Below are positions 24,441-35,566 of a stretch of 64,000 bases of DNA, piece by piece. Under the pieces are notes generated by a model, which searched no databases, was not told where the DNA came from, and saw only the letters and a list, made by a program, of their open reading frames with translations. Position 1 is the first letter of the stretch; every line of letters begins with the position of its first letter. The DNA comes from Hofstenia miamia (taxonomy: Eukaryota > Xenacoelomorpha > Acoela): positions 437,063 through 501,062 of the forward strand of contig SCFE01000110.1 of assembly GCA_004352715.1 (NCBI GenBank), written 5' to 3'. The position numbers were made by a program, and so were the translations under genes.

Positions 24441-24945
24441 CGCTATTTCTGAGAAATTATTATTTTGGGTTAAAATTCTTTAATCGTTTGAAATATTCTA
24501 TATCCTGTTTTCGTAATTGCATTTGTGAGGTATTTCGATAATTTGGTTATCATTCTCATTATTAGTCCAGCTAAGATTAATGGGATGCGATTTTGCAGAT
24601 TCTAATATTTTTTTACTGTTTGTTCATTAATTGAAGCACTGTATTTAAGTACACGATTTAATCGTCTTGACTTTATCAGAAATTTGAAAAGTACAAACTT
24701 TTTCCGTGTTTTCTATACTTTATTTTTTGAGTTTTTAGTGAAAACCATTGTTTTGGATTTTTTTCGATATACCACTAGGTCCTTCTAGGGATGTATGAAG
24801 AAATTTTACCTGCACTCATTGGCAAAGTATTTCCCCAATATTTACTGTGCAAGGTATTGTAGTTTTTGATAATTGCCAGTAAATCATTCTATGGTCACTG
24901 AATATTTTATCCTCAAAAAGCAATTGAGCACAACTTTTATCCGAT

Positions 24946-25203
24946 CTAGGCTAACTTTGTCTCACTATGCTCACTTTGTCTCACTAATTCCTCTATACTT
25001 GAAATATATGTATGCATTTTGTACTGCCTAACATCCTTTTGTAAAAAGAAAGGAAAGCTATTTCCTTTTATAATGTAGTCTAATTGTTGAATGGGCACCT
25101 TGTAATAAATTTTGCAGAATGTTTTCTTGCCAAAATGCTCCAATGTTGTATTCAATTTGGCAGAGCATCCGTTCAGGCCTATGTTCAGTAGAGTGATTGA
25201 CAA
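24946..25203 (-). other. Unassigned 85-residue open frame
   Basis: Open frame with coding-like composition (FGKKTFCKIYYKVPIQQ, SSIEELVRQSEHSETK) and no recognised domain. It lies a few hundred bases upstream of the LINE relic in the same sense and may be part of it. A short repeat of TAGTGAGACAAAG lies at its 3' end. No splice support was found. Confidence 0.25.
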
Positions 25204-26270
25204 GCCTAAATCATCATTTTCTGCATATGACTGTAAAAAAGTTTCAATTTTGTTCTAGAAAAAATTCCTAAACAATGCTAGCCGTGAATATAATTTAACT
25301 TTGATAAATTGTGTATCCTACTAGATTTTCAAGATGCAAGAATCAATATATTTAAGATTTAAGTTCTTAGAATATTGATGAATGACAATAAAAGATTTTC
25401 CAAATATTCTTTGAAAATTTACATGCGATTATTCCTTTGAATACAATTATTTACAAAGAATCCCCTAATAAATAATTGTTTCGTACTGTAAGTTCTTTTT
25501 TCAAAGCTAGTGATATATTTAATGAATTACCTTATGAGATAGCATAACTGAAATTATTGCTAATCAGACAGATAACCTACCATTTTTAAGCTAAACAAAA
25601 CTGAGAAGGCATGCACAGAAAATTTCTAAGTATCTTAGTTTGAGAAATCACTTGTGTATATTAAAAATTTATAGCACTGTTATTGTAATTTCATTCTGAG
25701 TAGCTTTCCCTTTTTTATTGTTAAATATTAAGATATTTAAAAATGGATATTCTTCTTTCAGAAACATTTTCACAATTAATTTACTGGTATTTTGTCATTC
25801 GAATAGCAGTAAATTTACAAAATATTTCAATACAATTCTAAAATATATATTCAAAAATGTGCATAAATTACTAGTGAAATTTCTATGACGAGTAATTACT
25901 AGAAATTCTGCATCCTAGCCAAGATTTACGATGAGAAGGTTATTTTGCTAAAGGAAAATTTTATATGATCAATAAATAATTTTAATTCTTCAATACTCTT
26001 AAGCTCTTTATGGATTGTTTTCGAAATTCTAAATAATGATAATATAAATTTTCAATAAGTGGATTTATAAATTTTACTCGGATAACATAAGAGTTAAATT
26101 ATTTTTTCCTTCTGCATCTTTTTGCCTTTTTAGGTTACTCCATTAATTATCCCTTGAAGGATTCTGCAACTTACATTTACAAAAAGAAATGTCATATGGA
26201 TTTTTTGTAAAGCAATGTAGAAATGAAAAATATTCAATACATAATTCTCTACCACATGTAATTATAGATC

Positions 26271-26570
26271 TTACTCAGATATTGCAGCAGTTAAATTATT
26301 GCATCCATCAGTATCATTGCAGCAGAATCTTTTGGCACCAAAATCCATTGGAATTTTGTGGCATTCATCACACTCATTCCATGATCCAGTGAATGCATAG
26401 ACATCATCCTTAACTGTAATAATGCAAGATTTAAAGCATGAATACATATACGTCATGGTGTCTAGGTTTCCAAAGAAACAGCCATTTAAGGATGCGTGAA
26501 CTGTTGCAGAAGAAAAACAAATTATTAGCAAAACACCCAACATTTTGAATAATTCTCTTATCATAGTCAA
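26271..26570 (-). CDS. Secreted three-finger (Ly6/uPAR-type) protein, copy A
   Basis: A 99-residue protein. Residues 1-26 form a signal peptide (MLGVLLIICFSSATVHA, cleavage before SLNGC). The mature domain of about 73 residues has eight Cys at 31, 45, 49, 67, 70, 83, 84 and 90 and ends CCNDTDGCN, the classic three-finger closing motif. There are sequons at N85 (NDT) and N92 (NLT). No hydrophobic C-terminal tail is present, so it is probably secreted rather than GPI-anchored. Met3 is the likelier start because the inverted relative at 51573 begins there. The C-terminus is TAAISE, unlike copies B and C. The target is unknown; three-finger proteins commonly bind receptors or other proteins. The whole protein is in one open exon. 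Confidence 0.85.
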   Translation of the reverse strand: MTMIRELFKMLGVLLIICFSSATVHASLNGCFFGNLDTMTYMYSCFKSCIITVKDDVYAFTGSWNECDECHKIPMDFGAKRFCCNDTDGCNNLTAAISE

Positions 26571-27114
26571 ATATACTTTTCTTAAATTGATTTTGCAAAC
26601 AATACATTCTTATCAATAAGTATTAGTTTTTGACATATTTAATATTTCCAAATATTATAAAATATTGGTTGTATATTACTAAAACTCTATCGTATTGTGA
26701 TAGTTGTCTTTGTCTAAAGCTATACTTGCATACAAAGTTATGAATAGAGCTTCAAATACATATTTTTAAAGGTCTTAGAAACAGGATCGTGGCCTAAAAG
26801 TTTTCATAGAGGAGGCTCAAAAAGACCAGCCAATATTTAAAACAACTAAAAAAATTTCAGATATTTTCATTTATTTTAATAAAGAACAGATGAAACATAC
26901 ATTTTACACAAATTTAGGTCTTCTCTTGTCTGAACAAAATAATTTAAGTTTACGCAATTTTACAGTTTCGTTTATTTTGTGCTTGTGAATTGACACAACT
27001 GTTATAGATTCCAAACAACTGTCGCTCATAGTTGTCCGCTCTTAGTTTTTTAATAGACGCAGCTTGGAACAATTCTTTCTATTTGAGTAGGCTTAGTATA
27101 AATTATTATTATAT

Positions 27115-27628
27115 ATGATTAACCTCAAAACTTCAAATCAAATCACATGTGCTTTATCTTCAATTAAATGCTTCTCGTTACTAAAATTCTGGCATATCCA
27201 TAACAAAAGCAAGCCCTACGAAAAATTGCACTTTCCGAATTATGCATACACATCTTCTAACAAAAGAACGTCAACACGGGGTAAGGTGAAATTTAAAAAC
27301 ATTTCTTAAAGAACTCATTTCTTAATGCAACCATATAAACTTAGAATGTCTTACCAGTAAATGTACAAAAACTGAAAAGCAACCTTGAATTTAAAACTCA
27401 AATAAAAAATTTTCTTAGCCTAACGTATGTACCAAAATTAATATATACTTCATGGAAGTGGTTCAAATTTTACGAACCTTGGTATAAAAGCTAAGATGTA
27501 TTATGTAAATACATATTAATTTGTAAAGTTTTACTTTTTGTACAAATTGTTCATGACGGTTTGATACAGCATACAGCAATTTTGTTGATTTTGAATACTG
27601 TGCTAAATAAAGATATTCTTCTTCTTCT
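27115..27628 (+). mobile_element. LINE 3' end (C-terminal ORF2 piece, 3' UTR and tail)
   Basis: An open frame (LLKFWHIHNKSKPY, then SNKRTSTRGKVKFKNIS) followed after a frame change by *NVLPVNVQKLKSNLEFKTQI. The segment has the WNxLP pattern typical of the end of CR1/jockey-type ORF2, with Trp replaced by a TAG stop. It ends with AATAAAG followed by a short TTC run near 27.61-27.63 kb. Nearly the same piece is at 36411-36924 and a shorter one at 34566-34836. Confidence 0.6.
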
Positions 27629-28841
27629 ATGTACAACAAATACTTTTTATATTTTATGTAGAATATCTACTTTTATTGGTGTTCTTCTTGTGCTCTTTGT
27701 GCGCATATATTTGTTATCTAGTTTATAAGCTCTTTAGTTCGATAATTTGTTTGTTGTCACGTTTTCATTGATGAATGAACTAAAGATACATTCTGGAGTT
27801 TTTTGTCAGCGAAAGAGGATGATGTTGCTGACAATGGAAAATGACTAGCAATGTTGACCAGCAGTGATATTGATAATTCAGATAGCACTGCTATTTTTAA
27901 TGACAATGAATATATTGAAAATTTAGATAATATTACAAGAGAATCCTGTCATTACGAGAAGAGAATGCTAATCTAAGTTTGTAAGTTTGTAGAAACAGAA
28001 AAGCAATATTTCAGATGGAGAACCTATATTTGAAATTGAAGTACAGAAATAAATATCTAAAGTAAGCACTCTATGTGTGCTGCATTGACATAAAATCATT
28101 TAAAATTATCAATTCACAAAATGACTGAAAAGATTGCAGATATGGATTACCTTTCTGATCCACTTCAAGAAGAACATTCTATGCCAGTGCTCAAGTGATA
28201 AATAAAATAGTTTTTTTCTGTCCAGCACACTCCGTAAGATGGGATGACTTTGTCAGGCAGGGTGTCTTAGGCTGTTATGGGAAAATTGCAAAAACATTTT
28301 TTTATCTAAAAAACGAACGACTCATGAACTCCAATTTCAGTAATCATGTATTTTGATACATGCTGAATTCCATGAACAAATGACTTTTTACCTTAGTGTA
28401 TGTTGAAATGCTGTTTCAAATTATTTGAAAGTACTATTGATAAGTACAATATTTGGTACTGTTCTAAAATATGGTCAATTACAAAATCATTATAGGTTGT
28501 CACAAAAATTGTTAAATACCAAATAACATGTTATGAGGAGAATTTACGCGATCATTGAAGCGCATCTAAGTGATATAGCCAAATCACCTCTGCAATTTAG
28601 ACAAAATTGGGGTGATTTTGGCCACCGATGATCACGATTAAGTTTGAAGTCAGCGACAGGATTGTCTTAAACTACCCGTGTGGAAAGAGGACACAAAAGT
28701 CGTGGAACAAATATACGATATCAAGAGTGAAAATATGTTTGATATAAGACCAAAATACACCTAGTTCTAATAATAGCGGAATCCTAGCCTAATATATAAT
28801 GATGTTTATTTCAGGTTACCTTCCTAAAAAAGGCTTGTTAA

Positions 28842-28979
28842 TTCTTAAACAGCTTCTACTGGCCAGATCCTACAGATTGTAATACTGTTATGATAGACAA
28901 CGTGTGTCAGAAGCTGAAAGTATCTGGCATCCTTGCTTGCAAGCGATACAAATTTTCAGATATTTTAGACCTTAGTTGA
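28842..28979 (+). other. Unassigned 45-residue open frame, duplicated
   Basis: Frame ending at TGA reads FYWPDPTDCNTVMIDNVCQK with further coding-like residues (GILACKRYKF). Its composition looks like a real protein fragment, probably from a mobile-element gene, but I cannot name the family. A copy with a few changes lies at about 38138-38275. Confidence 0.3.
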
Positions 28980-29141
28980 CTATGAATTTCACTTTCCTTT
29001 AATATTTTGATATTTATTAATTTTTTTAATTTTAAATTTTTGCTTCCATTAAGCTTCAGTATTTCAAGATTTTCATTTTCAATATATTTTTTTGCCTTAC
29101 AACTACCTACTTTTTGATATTGTACTAGTAAGGATGAAGAT

Positions 29142-29303
29142 ATGAAAAATCTAATCCCATATTATGAGGAAAGTGCAACCAAATACAGAATAATGTATAA
29201 CTTTACTCATGCACATTCTCCGCCATTCGTTAAGTATTGTCCATATATTCATCTTAGAGGTGAGGTAATAGCATTCATTAGAAGTTATGGACCTCAAATT
29301 TAG
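29142..29303 (+). other. Unassigned 53-residue open frame, duplicated
   Basis: ATG-started frame with IPYYEESATKYRIMYNFTH and HSPPFVKYCPYIHLRGEV. It looks protein-like but no domain is recognised. A copy lies in unit C near 38.44-38.60 kb with one change near the start. It may belong to the same decayed gene as 28842-28979. Confidence 0.3.
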
Positions 29304-29640
29304 CGAAATACTAATATACATGATAGCTTGGCAAAGTCACCCAATGAGAGGCTGAACCTTAGCCACCGTGTATTTTGTTTAAGAAAAGTGTGAATTATAA
29401 TATCTATGGATATCAATACATAGTACATGATCAAGGCAATCTATAGTTTTATAGATTACCTTTTACATGATGAATGTACAATTGAAATCATTTTAATGAT
29501 TTGAATGTTCATAAAATTGCAAATTACAAAAATTTTAAAAAAGTGGCCAGTGTCACCCAGTTTTACTGTACTTTAAATGCATATACAATTGCAGTTTCTT
29601 TGCATCGTCATCATTGTAACATCTATATCCAATTCATTAT

Positions 29641-30729
29641 CTACATTTATAATATTTTACTTTGATGTGAAGCATTAGTAAAGACCCGATATATTAAAGA
29701 TAGTATTCCTGGAGGACGAGCTTATAAACATATAGTCCAATTATATTTACAGTAATATTTTTTTATTTCTCGAAATATTGAGTAAATTTATAAGTAACCT
29801 TATTAATATCAGTAATTCTTCAGTTATTAACCAATTTCATGAAGTCTTTGCAGAAGTTGTGATGGTTCCGTGGGGTGTGACAAAATAGCTTATAGGAGAA
29901 CTTTTCAATATTAATGTTAATAAGCAAAATTTGTTGAGTATGTTGTTAACATATATTAAGCTTAAACCGCCCATTGTATCCATAAAGATGCAATCGGTTT
30001 GTTCCCCATTTCCAAACAATTTTCTTTAAATATATAAAGAAATTGAGAAACAATTGAATTTTGAGCGAATTACGCGAGATGTGCTCCTATCCTGTGGTGA
30101 CAGTTCCATGTTCTATGATTCCCAAATTTCCTAATAGACTTTGACAAAAATCCAATTTTAATTAAAAAATTCTCGTATGAATGGCATTGTAACTGAAATG
30201 GTATTTGTGAAACAAATGATGCTCTTAAGTAAATTCCTTCAGCATTTGAGGATATATTTTGTGCCACTTCATTAGCTAACAAAATTGCTAAATTATAGAA
30301 ATAATAACCACAGCTTTGAGCAGATCTATTAACAGGTTTTGACGTTTATTTATAGTTTTTAACCATTCTGTTGAACAAATTACACTGGGTAACAAATTTT
30401 TTGTCTTTTTTTTATTTTGATTTTTTGGTGTTTCTTGATGTTTTTTAGTGCGTGAGTCCGAAAATGACGTTACTTTTTTTCGTAGTGTCAGCCGTTTTTC
30501 TGTAATTTGAAAGTTCCTGAACTTTGGAAATGACACAATTTTCCTGGGATGCAATATGCTTTAGATAAACTTCAACAAGTTTTTATGAAAACGCAACTGG
30601 GCATGTCAGTTTGTTTAATCAAAATCCTAAAAGACACCAAAGAATCACTTGGTACACACAAAATAAGCCTACAACACATGTTTAATATAGTAGTATAAGT
30701 CAATACAGTAAGCGACAAAACCACTAGGC
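29641..30729. other. No gene recognised
   Basis: Sequence continuing past the point where unit C runs into its gap. Minus-strand frames of 60-88 residues at 29.8-30.75 kb show no domain. Some may be the 3' part of the transposon-like ORF at 30730-31145. Confidence 0.35.
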
Positions 30730-31145
30730 CTAAAAGTGGACGCTCAAACGGCATTTCCTCTTGTATATTTGTTTGTCCTCTCGAATCAAGGTCCAGACAT
30801 AATCACCCATCATATCCTCACCCCATCTTCCTTGATACCTCTTCTCCATCACCTGAATATCATGATAAAAACGTTCATCATGCTCTTCACTCACGTCCGT
30901 TAAATTTGGACTAAAAAATCTAAGTGAGAATGCAAATAGTGCATTTTTATTAACATCCTGCATCCAAGCTTGTAGTATGATTGCAGTAAGACTTCCACAA
31001 GATCTTCATAATTATCGGCTTTATTTCTTCCAAGAAAACCATGCACAACTTCGCGAAACGGCTGCCAAGCATCTCTTTCTAAGTCATTCATTTTGTCTTT
31101 TAATTCCTTGTCGAATATGGGGTCCTGTATCAATCGTTTGCACAT
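30730..31145 (-). pseudogene. Recurrent transposon-associated protein fragment, one frameshift
   Basis: Two minus-strand frames form one protein piece: DAWQPFREVVHGFLGRNKAD ... KMHYLHSHLDF, then SPNLTDVSEEHDERFYHDI ... MEKRYQGRW ... DYVWTLIRED. From memory this is the C-terminal region of an uncharacterised, highly multi-copy protein seen in many invertebrate genomes ('HSHLD.FP.N...SEE.GERF.QDI...E.RYQG.W'). Its function is not known to me. The frames change at a run of six T (near 30.915 kb) where seven would keep the frame, so a single-base homopolymer error is possible. No start is defined. Confidence 0.6.
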
Positions 31146-31249
31146 CCCCTTACTAGTGTTGATTTATTACATACCCCTCTTTTTGGACATTCCCCTATTG
31201 TATAGTGTAAAGAATAGTAATCTGAAACCAGCATTGCGGCATTGAAAAT

Positions 31250-31797
31250 AGAAAACGTAAGCAAACTGTTAATGTGAAAACTAATGCAATCCCTAATGCG
31301 ACGCCTCACGCCACGTCAGCATCTGCTCACGATGCTCGCTCAATTTATAGGATTCGGGTAAGTGGTGTGAAAAAACAATCCAGTACACTCAAGCTTTATG
31401 AACGACGGAGCAAAGACCTTGAACATCTTCGATCAAATAGGATGTAGAGATACTCAAACTACCAACATCTTTCGTCGAGGTAAATTTCAAGTCAATACAA
31501 ACAGAACTTTAGTAGTGGCGAACTACATTCAGTTTGGGACCGCCGCAAGATTCTCAGTTCTACACACAAACTAAAAAATTACAAAACAGCTACGTATGTA
31601 AATCCAGATTACTCATTTTCTCAATGCAGATTGGAAGAATTGTTTTTGAAGAAACGTAGAGAACTTATTAATTCCGGGTATACCTTCAACTGATCTAAAA
31701 ATCAAGTCGCTAAAACTATTTCATAATGATGTTGAGGTCCAGGTAAACGAGACTGTAGAGAGCAACGATATGGCAGCTGCATCGCATCAAAAATAAT
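31250..31797 (+). pseudogene. LINE ORF1-like protein, frameshifted
   Basis: Pieces in successive frames: ARSIYRIRVSGVKKQSS (31.33 kb), DGAKTLNIFDQIGCRDTQTT with NIFRRGKF (31.41-31.48 kb), LKNYKTATYVNPDYSFSQC with LKKRRELINSG (31.57-31.68 kb), then STDLKIKSLKLFHNDVEVQV and a stop at about 31.797 kb. The RRGKF and 'yvNPDyS...r.L...KRreL' segments are typical of ORF1 of jockey/CR1-type LINEs, an RNA-binding chaperone. It lies directly upstream of the endonuclease frame, the normal LINE order. At least three frame changes make it non-functional. Confidence 0.6.
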
Positions 31798-31804
31798 TTT
31801 TTAA

Positions 31805-32471
31805 TTGTCCATCACATCATCTGCTATCAACTTACTCTGTTTTAACGCTCATAGTTTGCTAATTAGAGAAAGGAGAATCGTTTTTTCTAATGTCATTACT
31901 ACTTGCAACTATGATATCATATTTTTGACCAAAACTTGGCTTTACGAGGACATCTCGAACTCTGAACTCTACCTGCCAATGTATGATATCCTTAGGTGTG
32001 ATCGATTAACTCGATTCCAAAGTAAATCTGAACAACTCTATTCTTGGTATCCCTGAAGCAGTCGTGGCATGCAAGGGCTCTATTTCGGTTGACATCACGC
32101 TTCTGGTTGCATTGTACAATCCACCAGATGAGAGTCCTTATATATGGTCTGTGTCACAGTTTAAAACTCTCCTTGAAAGAGTTGCAACAATCGGGTATGA
32201 CTGCATTAACACTATAATTGTTGGCGATTTAAACCTCCCCAAGACTCATTGGTCAATCATGTCATCAACGATTCTTATGAAAATTGCCTTCTGGAACTAT
32301 TGGAATTCATTCAATGCGTGGATTTCCCAACTAGAGGACTGAATACTCTTGATGTAGTTCTAGTCAAATCTGACCAACCCGTTATTGATATTTGCACTGA
32401 TCTGAAACTTTCTTCTAACTTCAGCCTTCACAAAAAACACTGTTCAGATCATTTTCCGGTACATCTTATCT
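31805..32471 (+). pseudogene. LINE ORF2 endonuclease domain, cut by gap
   Basis: Apurinic-type endonuclease of a non-LTR retrotransposon. The N-terminal strand reads INLLCFNAHSL, then YDIIFLTKTWL (the catalytic Glu position reads Lys) and YDILRCDR. After a frame change come LLVALYNPPDESPY, TIIVGDLNLPKTHW (the GDxN motif) and the SDHFPVHL motif. Part of the domain between RCDR and the GDLN segment is missing. The sequence stops at the 1000-N gap, so the RT part is not visible. It is paralogous to 41054-41791. Confidence 0.7.
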
Positions 32472-33471
32472 NNNNNNNNNNNNNNNNNNNNNNNNNNNNN
32501 NNNNNNNNNNNNNNNNNNNNNNNNNNNNNNNNNNNNNNNNNNNNNNNNNNNNNNNNNNNNNNNNNNNNNNNNNNNNNNNNNNNNNNNNNNNNNNNNNNNN
32601 NNNNNNNNNNNNNNNNNNNNNNNNNNNNNNNNNNNNNNNNNNNNNNNNNNNNNNNNNNNNNNNNNNNNNNNNNNNNNNNNNNNNNNNNNNNNNNNNNNNN
32701 NNNNNNNNNNNNNNNNNNNNNNNNNNNNNNNNNNNNNNNNNNNNNNNNNNNNNNNNNNNNNNNNNNNNNNNNNNNNNNNNNNNNNNNNNNNNNNNNNNNN
32801 NNNNNNNNNNNNNNNNNNNNNNNNNNNNNNNNNNNNNNNNNNNNNNNNNNNNNNNNNNNNNNNNNNNNNNNNNNNNNNNNNNNNNNNNNNNNNNNNNNNN
32901 NNNNNNNNNNNNNNNNNNNNNNNNNNNNNNNNNNNNNNNNNNNNNNNNNNNNNNNNNNNNNNNNNNNNNNNNNNNNNNNNNNNNNNNNNNNNNNNNNNNN
33001 NNNNNNNNNNNNNNNNNNNNNNNNNNNNNNNNNNNNNNNNNNNNNNNNNNNNNNNNNNNNNNNNNNNNNNNNNNNNNNNNNNNNNNNNNNNNNNNNNNNN
33101 NNNNNNNNNNNNNNNNNNNNNNNNNNNNNNNNNNNNNNNNNNNNNNNNNNNNNNNNNNNNNNNNNNNNNNNNNNNNNNNNNNNNNNNNNNNNNNNNNNNN
33201 NNNNNNNNNNNNNNNNNNNNNNNNNNNNNNNNNNNNNNNNNNNNNNNNNNNNNNNNNNNNNNNNNNNNNNNNNNNNNNNNNNNNNNNNNNNNNNNNNNNN
33301 NNNNNNNNNNNNNNNNNNNNNNNNNNNNNNNNNNNNNNNNNNNNNNNNNNNNNNNNNNNNNNNNNNNNNNNNNNNNNNNNNNNNNNNNNNNNNNNNNNNN
33401 NNNNNNNNNNNNNNNNNNNNNNNNNNNNNNNNNNNNNNNNNNNNNNNNNNNNNNNNNNNNNNNNNNNNNNN
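32472..33471. other. Assembly gap, exactly 1000 N
   Basis: N run of exactly 1000, a conventional placeholder for unknown length. It lies between a LINE endonuclease and the start of array unit B, so both edges are repeats. Confidence 0.99.
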
Positions 33472-33525
33472 GCTTATAAATTAAATACTGATAATATTAA
33501 TTTTCAATAAATGGATTTATAGATC

Positions 33526-33825
33526 TTACTCGGATAACATAAGAGGTAGGTTATTGCATCCATCAGTATCATTGCAGCAGAATCTTTTGGCACCAAAATC
33601 CATTGGAATTTTGTGGCATTCATCACACTCATTCCATGATCCTGTGAATGTATAGACGCCATCCTTAATTGTAATAATGCAAGATTTAAAGCATGAATAC
33701 ATATACGTCATGGTGTCTAAGTTTCCAAAGTAACAGCCATTTAAGGATGCGTGAACTGTTGCAGAAGAAAAACAAATTATTAGCAAAACACCCAACATTT
33801 TGAATAATTCTCTTATCATAGTCAA
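33526..33825 (-). CDS. Secreted three-finger (Ly6/uPAR-type) protein, copy B
   Basis: A 99-residue protein with the same eight-Cys layout as copy A. Its first 31 residues, including the whole signal peptide (ICFSSATVHA), are identical to copy A. From residue 32 on (YFGNLDTMTY, IKDGVYTFTG, C-terminus NNLPLMLSE) it equals copy C except for Thr38. The sequon at N92 of copy A is lost through NNLP, while NDT at 85 remains. The C-terminus LPLMLSE arises where copies B and C lack about 190 bases that copy A has after its stop. Confidence 0.85.
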   Translation of the reverse strand: MTMIRELFKMLGVLLIICFSSATVHASLNGCYFGNLDTMTYMYSCFKSCIITIKDGVYTFTGSWNECDECHKIPMDFGAKRFCCNDTDGCNNLPLMLSE

Positions 33826-34344
33826 ATATACTTTTCTTAAATTGATTTTGCAAACAATACATTCTTATCAATAAGTATTAGTTTTTGACATATTTAATAT
33901 TTCCAAATATTATAAAATATTGGTTGCATATTGCTAAAACTCTATCGTATTGTGATAGTTGTCTTTGTCTAAAGCTATACTTGCATACAAAGTTATGAAT
34001 AGAGCTTCAAATACATATTTTTAAAGGTCTTAGAAACAGGATCGTGGCCTAAAAGTTTTCATAGAGGAGGCTCAAAAAGACCAGCCAATATTTAAAACAA
34101 CTAAAAAAATTTCAGATATTTTCATTTATTTTAATAAAGAACAGATGAAACATACATTTTACACAAATTTAGGTCTTCTCTTGTCTGAACAAAATAATTT
34201 AAGTTTACGCAATTTTACAGTTTCGTTTATTTTGTGCTTGTGAATTGACACAACTGTTATAGATTCCAAACAACTGTCGCTCATAGTTGTCCGCTCTTAG
34301 TTTTTTAATAGACGCAATTTGGAAAAAAATCTTTCTATTTGAGT

Positions 34345-34565
34345 AGGCTCAATATAAATTTAACTTACAAAAAAGAAGTCTTTTATATATTGTTCGTTTC
34401 ATAGGCTGTGGGAGGCAACTGCCCTCCTTTAGCCACATCTCTGCTTAAGACTCACGAAAGAGTCAAAGTTGCATTAGAATTTGCAGGCCAAACAGGATGT
34501 TGCCAGCAGATGGACATTGTTGCGTCTGTGTTTCTTTGTAAACCTTATAGAGTACAGCTAACTAT
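34345..34565. other. Unit-B-specific insert of about 220 bp
   Basis: Replaces a short AT-rich stretch present in units A and C. It is GC-richer than its surroundings and includes GGCTGTGGGAGGCAACTGCC and CAGCAGATGGACATTG. No ORF, tRNA-like boxes or clear termini were found. It may be a short interspersed element. Confidence 0.4.
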
Positions 34566-34836
34566 GGATTAGTATCAAAACTTCAAATCAAATTTCATGT
34601 GCTTTATCTTCAATTAAATACGTCTCTTTACTAAAATTCTGGCATATCCATAACAAAAGCAAGCCTTACGATAAATTGCACTTTCCGAATTATACATACA
34701 TATCTTCTAACAAAAGAACGTCAACACTTTGTACGATGAAATTTGAAAAACCTTTCTTAAAGAACTTATTTCTTAATGCAACCATAGAAACTTAGAATGA
34801 CTTACCAGTAAATGTACGAAAACTGAAAAGCAAGCT
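34566..34836 (+). mobile_element. LINE 3' end, diverged and truncated copy
   Basis: Matches the LINE piece at 27115-27390 with more substitutions, including the *NDLPVNV segment in the same frame relation. It ends mid-element at the junction with unit C, before the 3' tail. Confidence 0.55.
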
Positions 34837-35566
34837 CGAATCCTTAGAATACAATTATTTGAAAAGCATCCCTAATGATTAATAGTTTTGGAACTAGTAA
34901 CTTCTTTTTTCAAAGCTATTGATATATTTTATGAATAACCTTATGAGATAGCATTAACTGAAATGTTTGCTAACGGACAGCTAACCCACCATTTTTAAGT
35001 TTACCCAAAATTGAGAAAGCATGCTCAGAAACTTTCAAAGTATCTTAGTTTGAGAAATCACTGGTTTATACCAAATATTTATAGCAGTGCTGTTATATTT
35101 TCATTTTTAGTTTGTAGACATTTTTTATTAAATATTAATAAATAATAATAGTAGGAATGTATGCTTAAGATTAACAAGGGTCTACACTGCTAAGTAAATT
35201 GTTGAAAAATACATAGCCCTATTCATCAATTAACAGATAGTGTAGCTTTCCCTTTTTTAATTGTTAAATATTGAGATATTTAAAGAAATATATTCTTCTA
35301 TTACATAAATATTCACAATTATTATACTAGTATTTTGTAATCCGAATAGCAGTAAATTTACAAAATATTTTAATATTAATCTAAAATTTCTATGACAAGT
35401 CATTATTGGAAAATCTGCATCCTAACCAAGAGGTATCAGAAGGTTATTTTGCTAAAAGAAAATTTTATATGCTCAATATGTAATTGTATTTCTTCAATGT
35501 TTTCCAAATTCTGCTTATAAATTAAATACTGATAATATTAATTTTCAATAAATGGATTTATAGATC

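Larger units (their letters stand above)
25438..29640. repeat. Segmental unit A of the three-finger gene array
   Basis: About 4.2 kb carrying, in order, the 3' flank, the three-finger gene (minus strand, 26271-26570), its upstream flank, a LINE 3' end and two decayed ORFs. From 26571 to about 29630 it is colinear with 35867-38926 with only scattered substitutions. From 25438 to about 26100 it is clearly more diverged from the matching 34837-35560. The strong change in similarity along one unit suggests conversion or a second, shorter duplication. Confidence 0.85.
33472..34836. repeat. Segmental unit B of the three-finger gene array (partial)
   Basis: Starts at the gap edge and matches 35514-36370 almost base for base. 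It then carries an unrelated insert (about 34345-34565) and a diverged LINE 3' end, and stops abruptly in that LINE at about 34836, where unit C begins. Confidence 0.8.

Noticed and set aside
32249-33484. Apparent 411-residue ORF
   Set aside because: Most of it is translated N. Only the first about 74 residues (LINE endonuclease) are real sequence.
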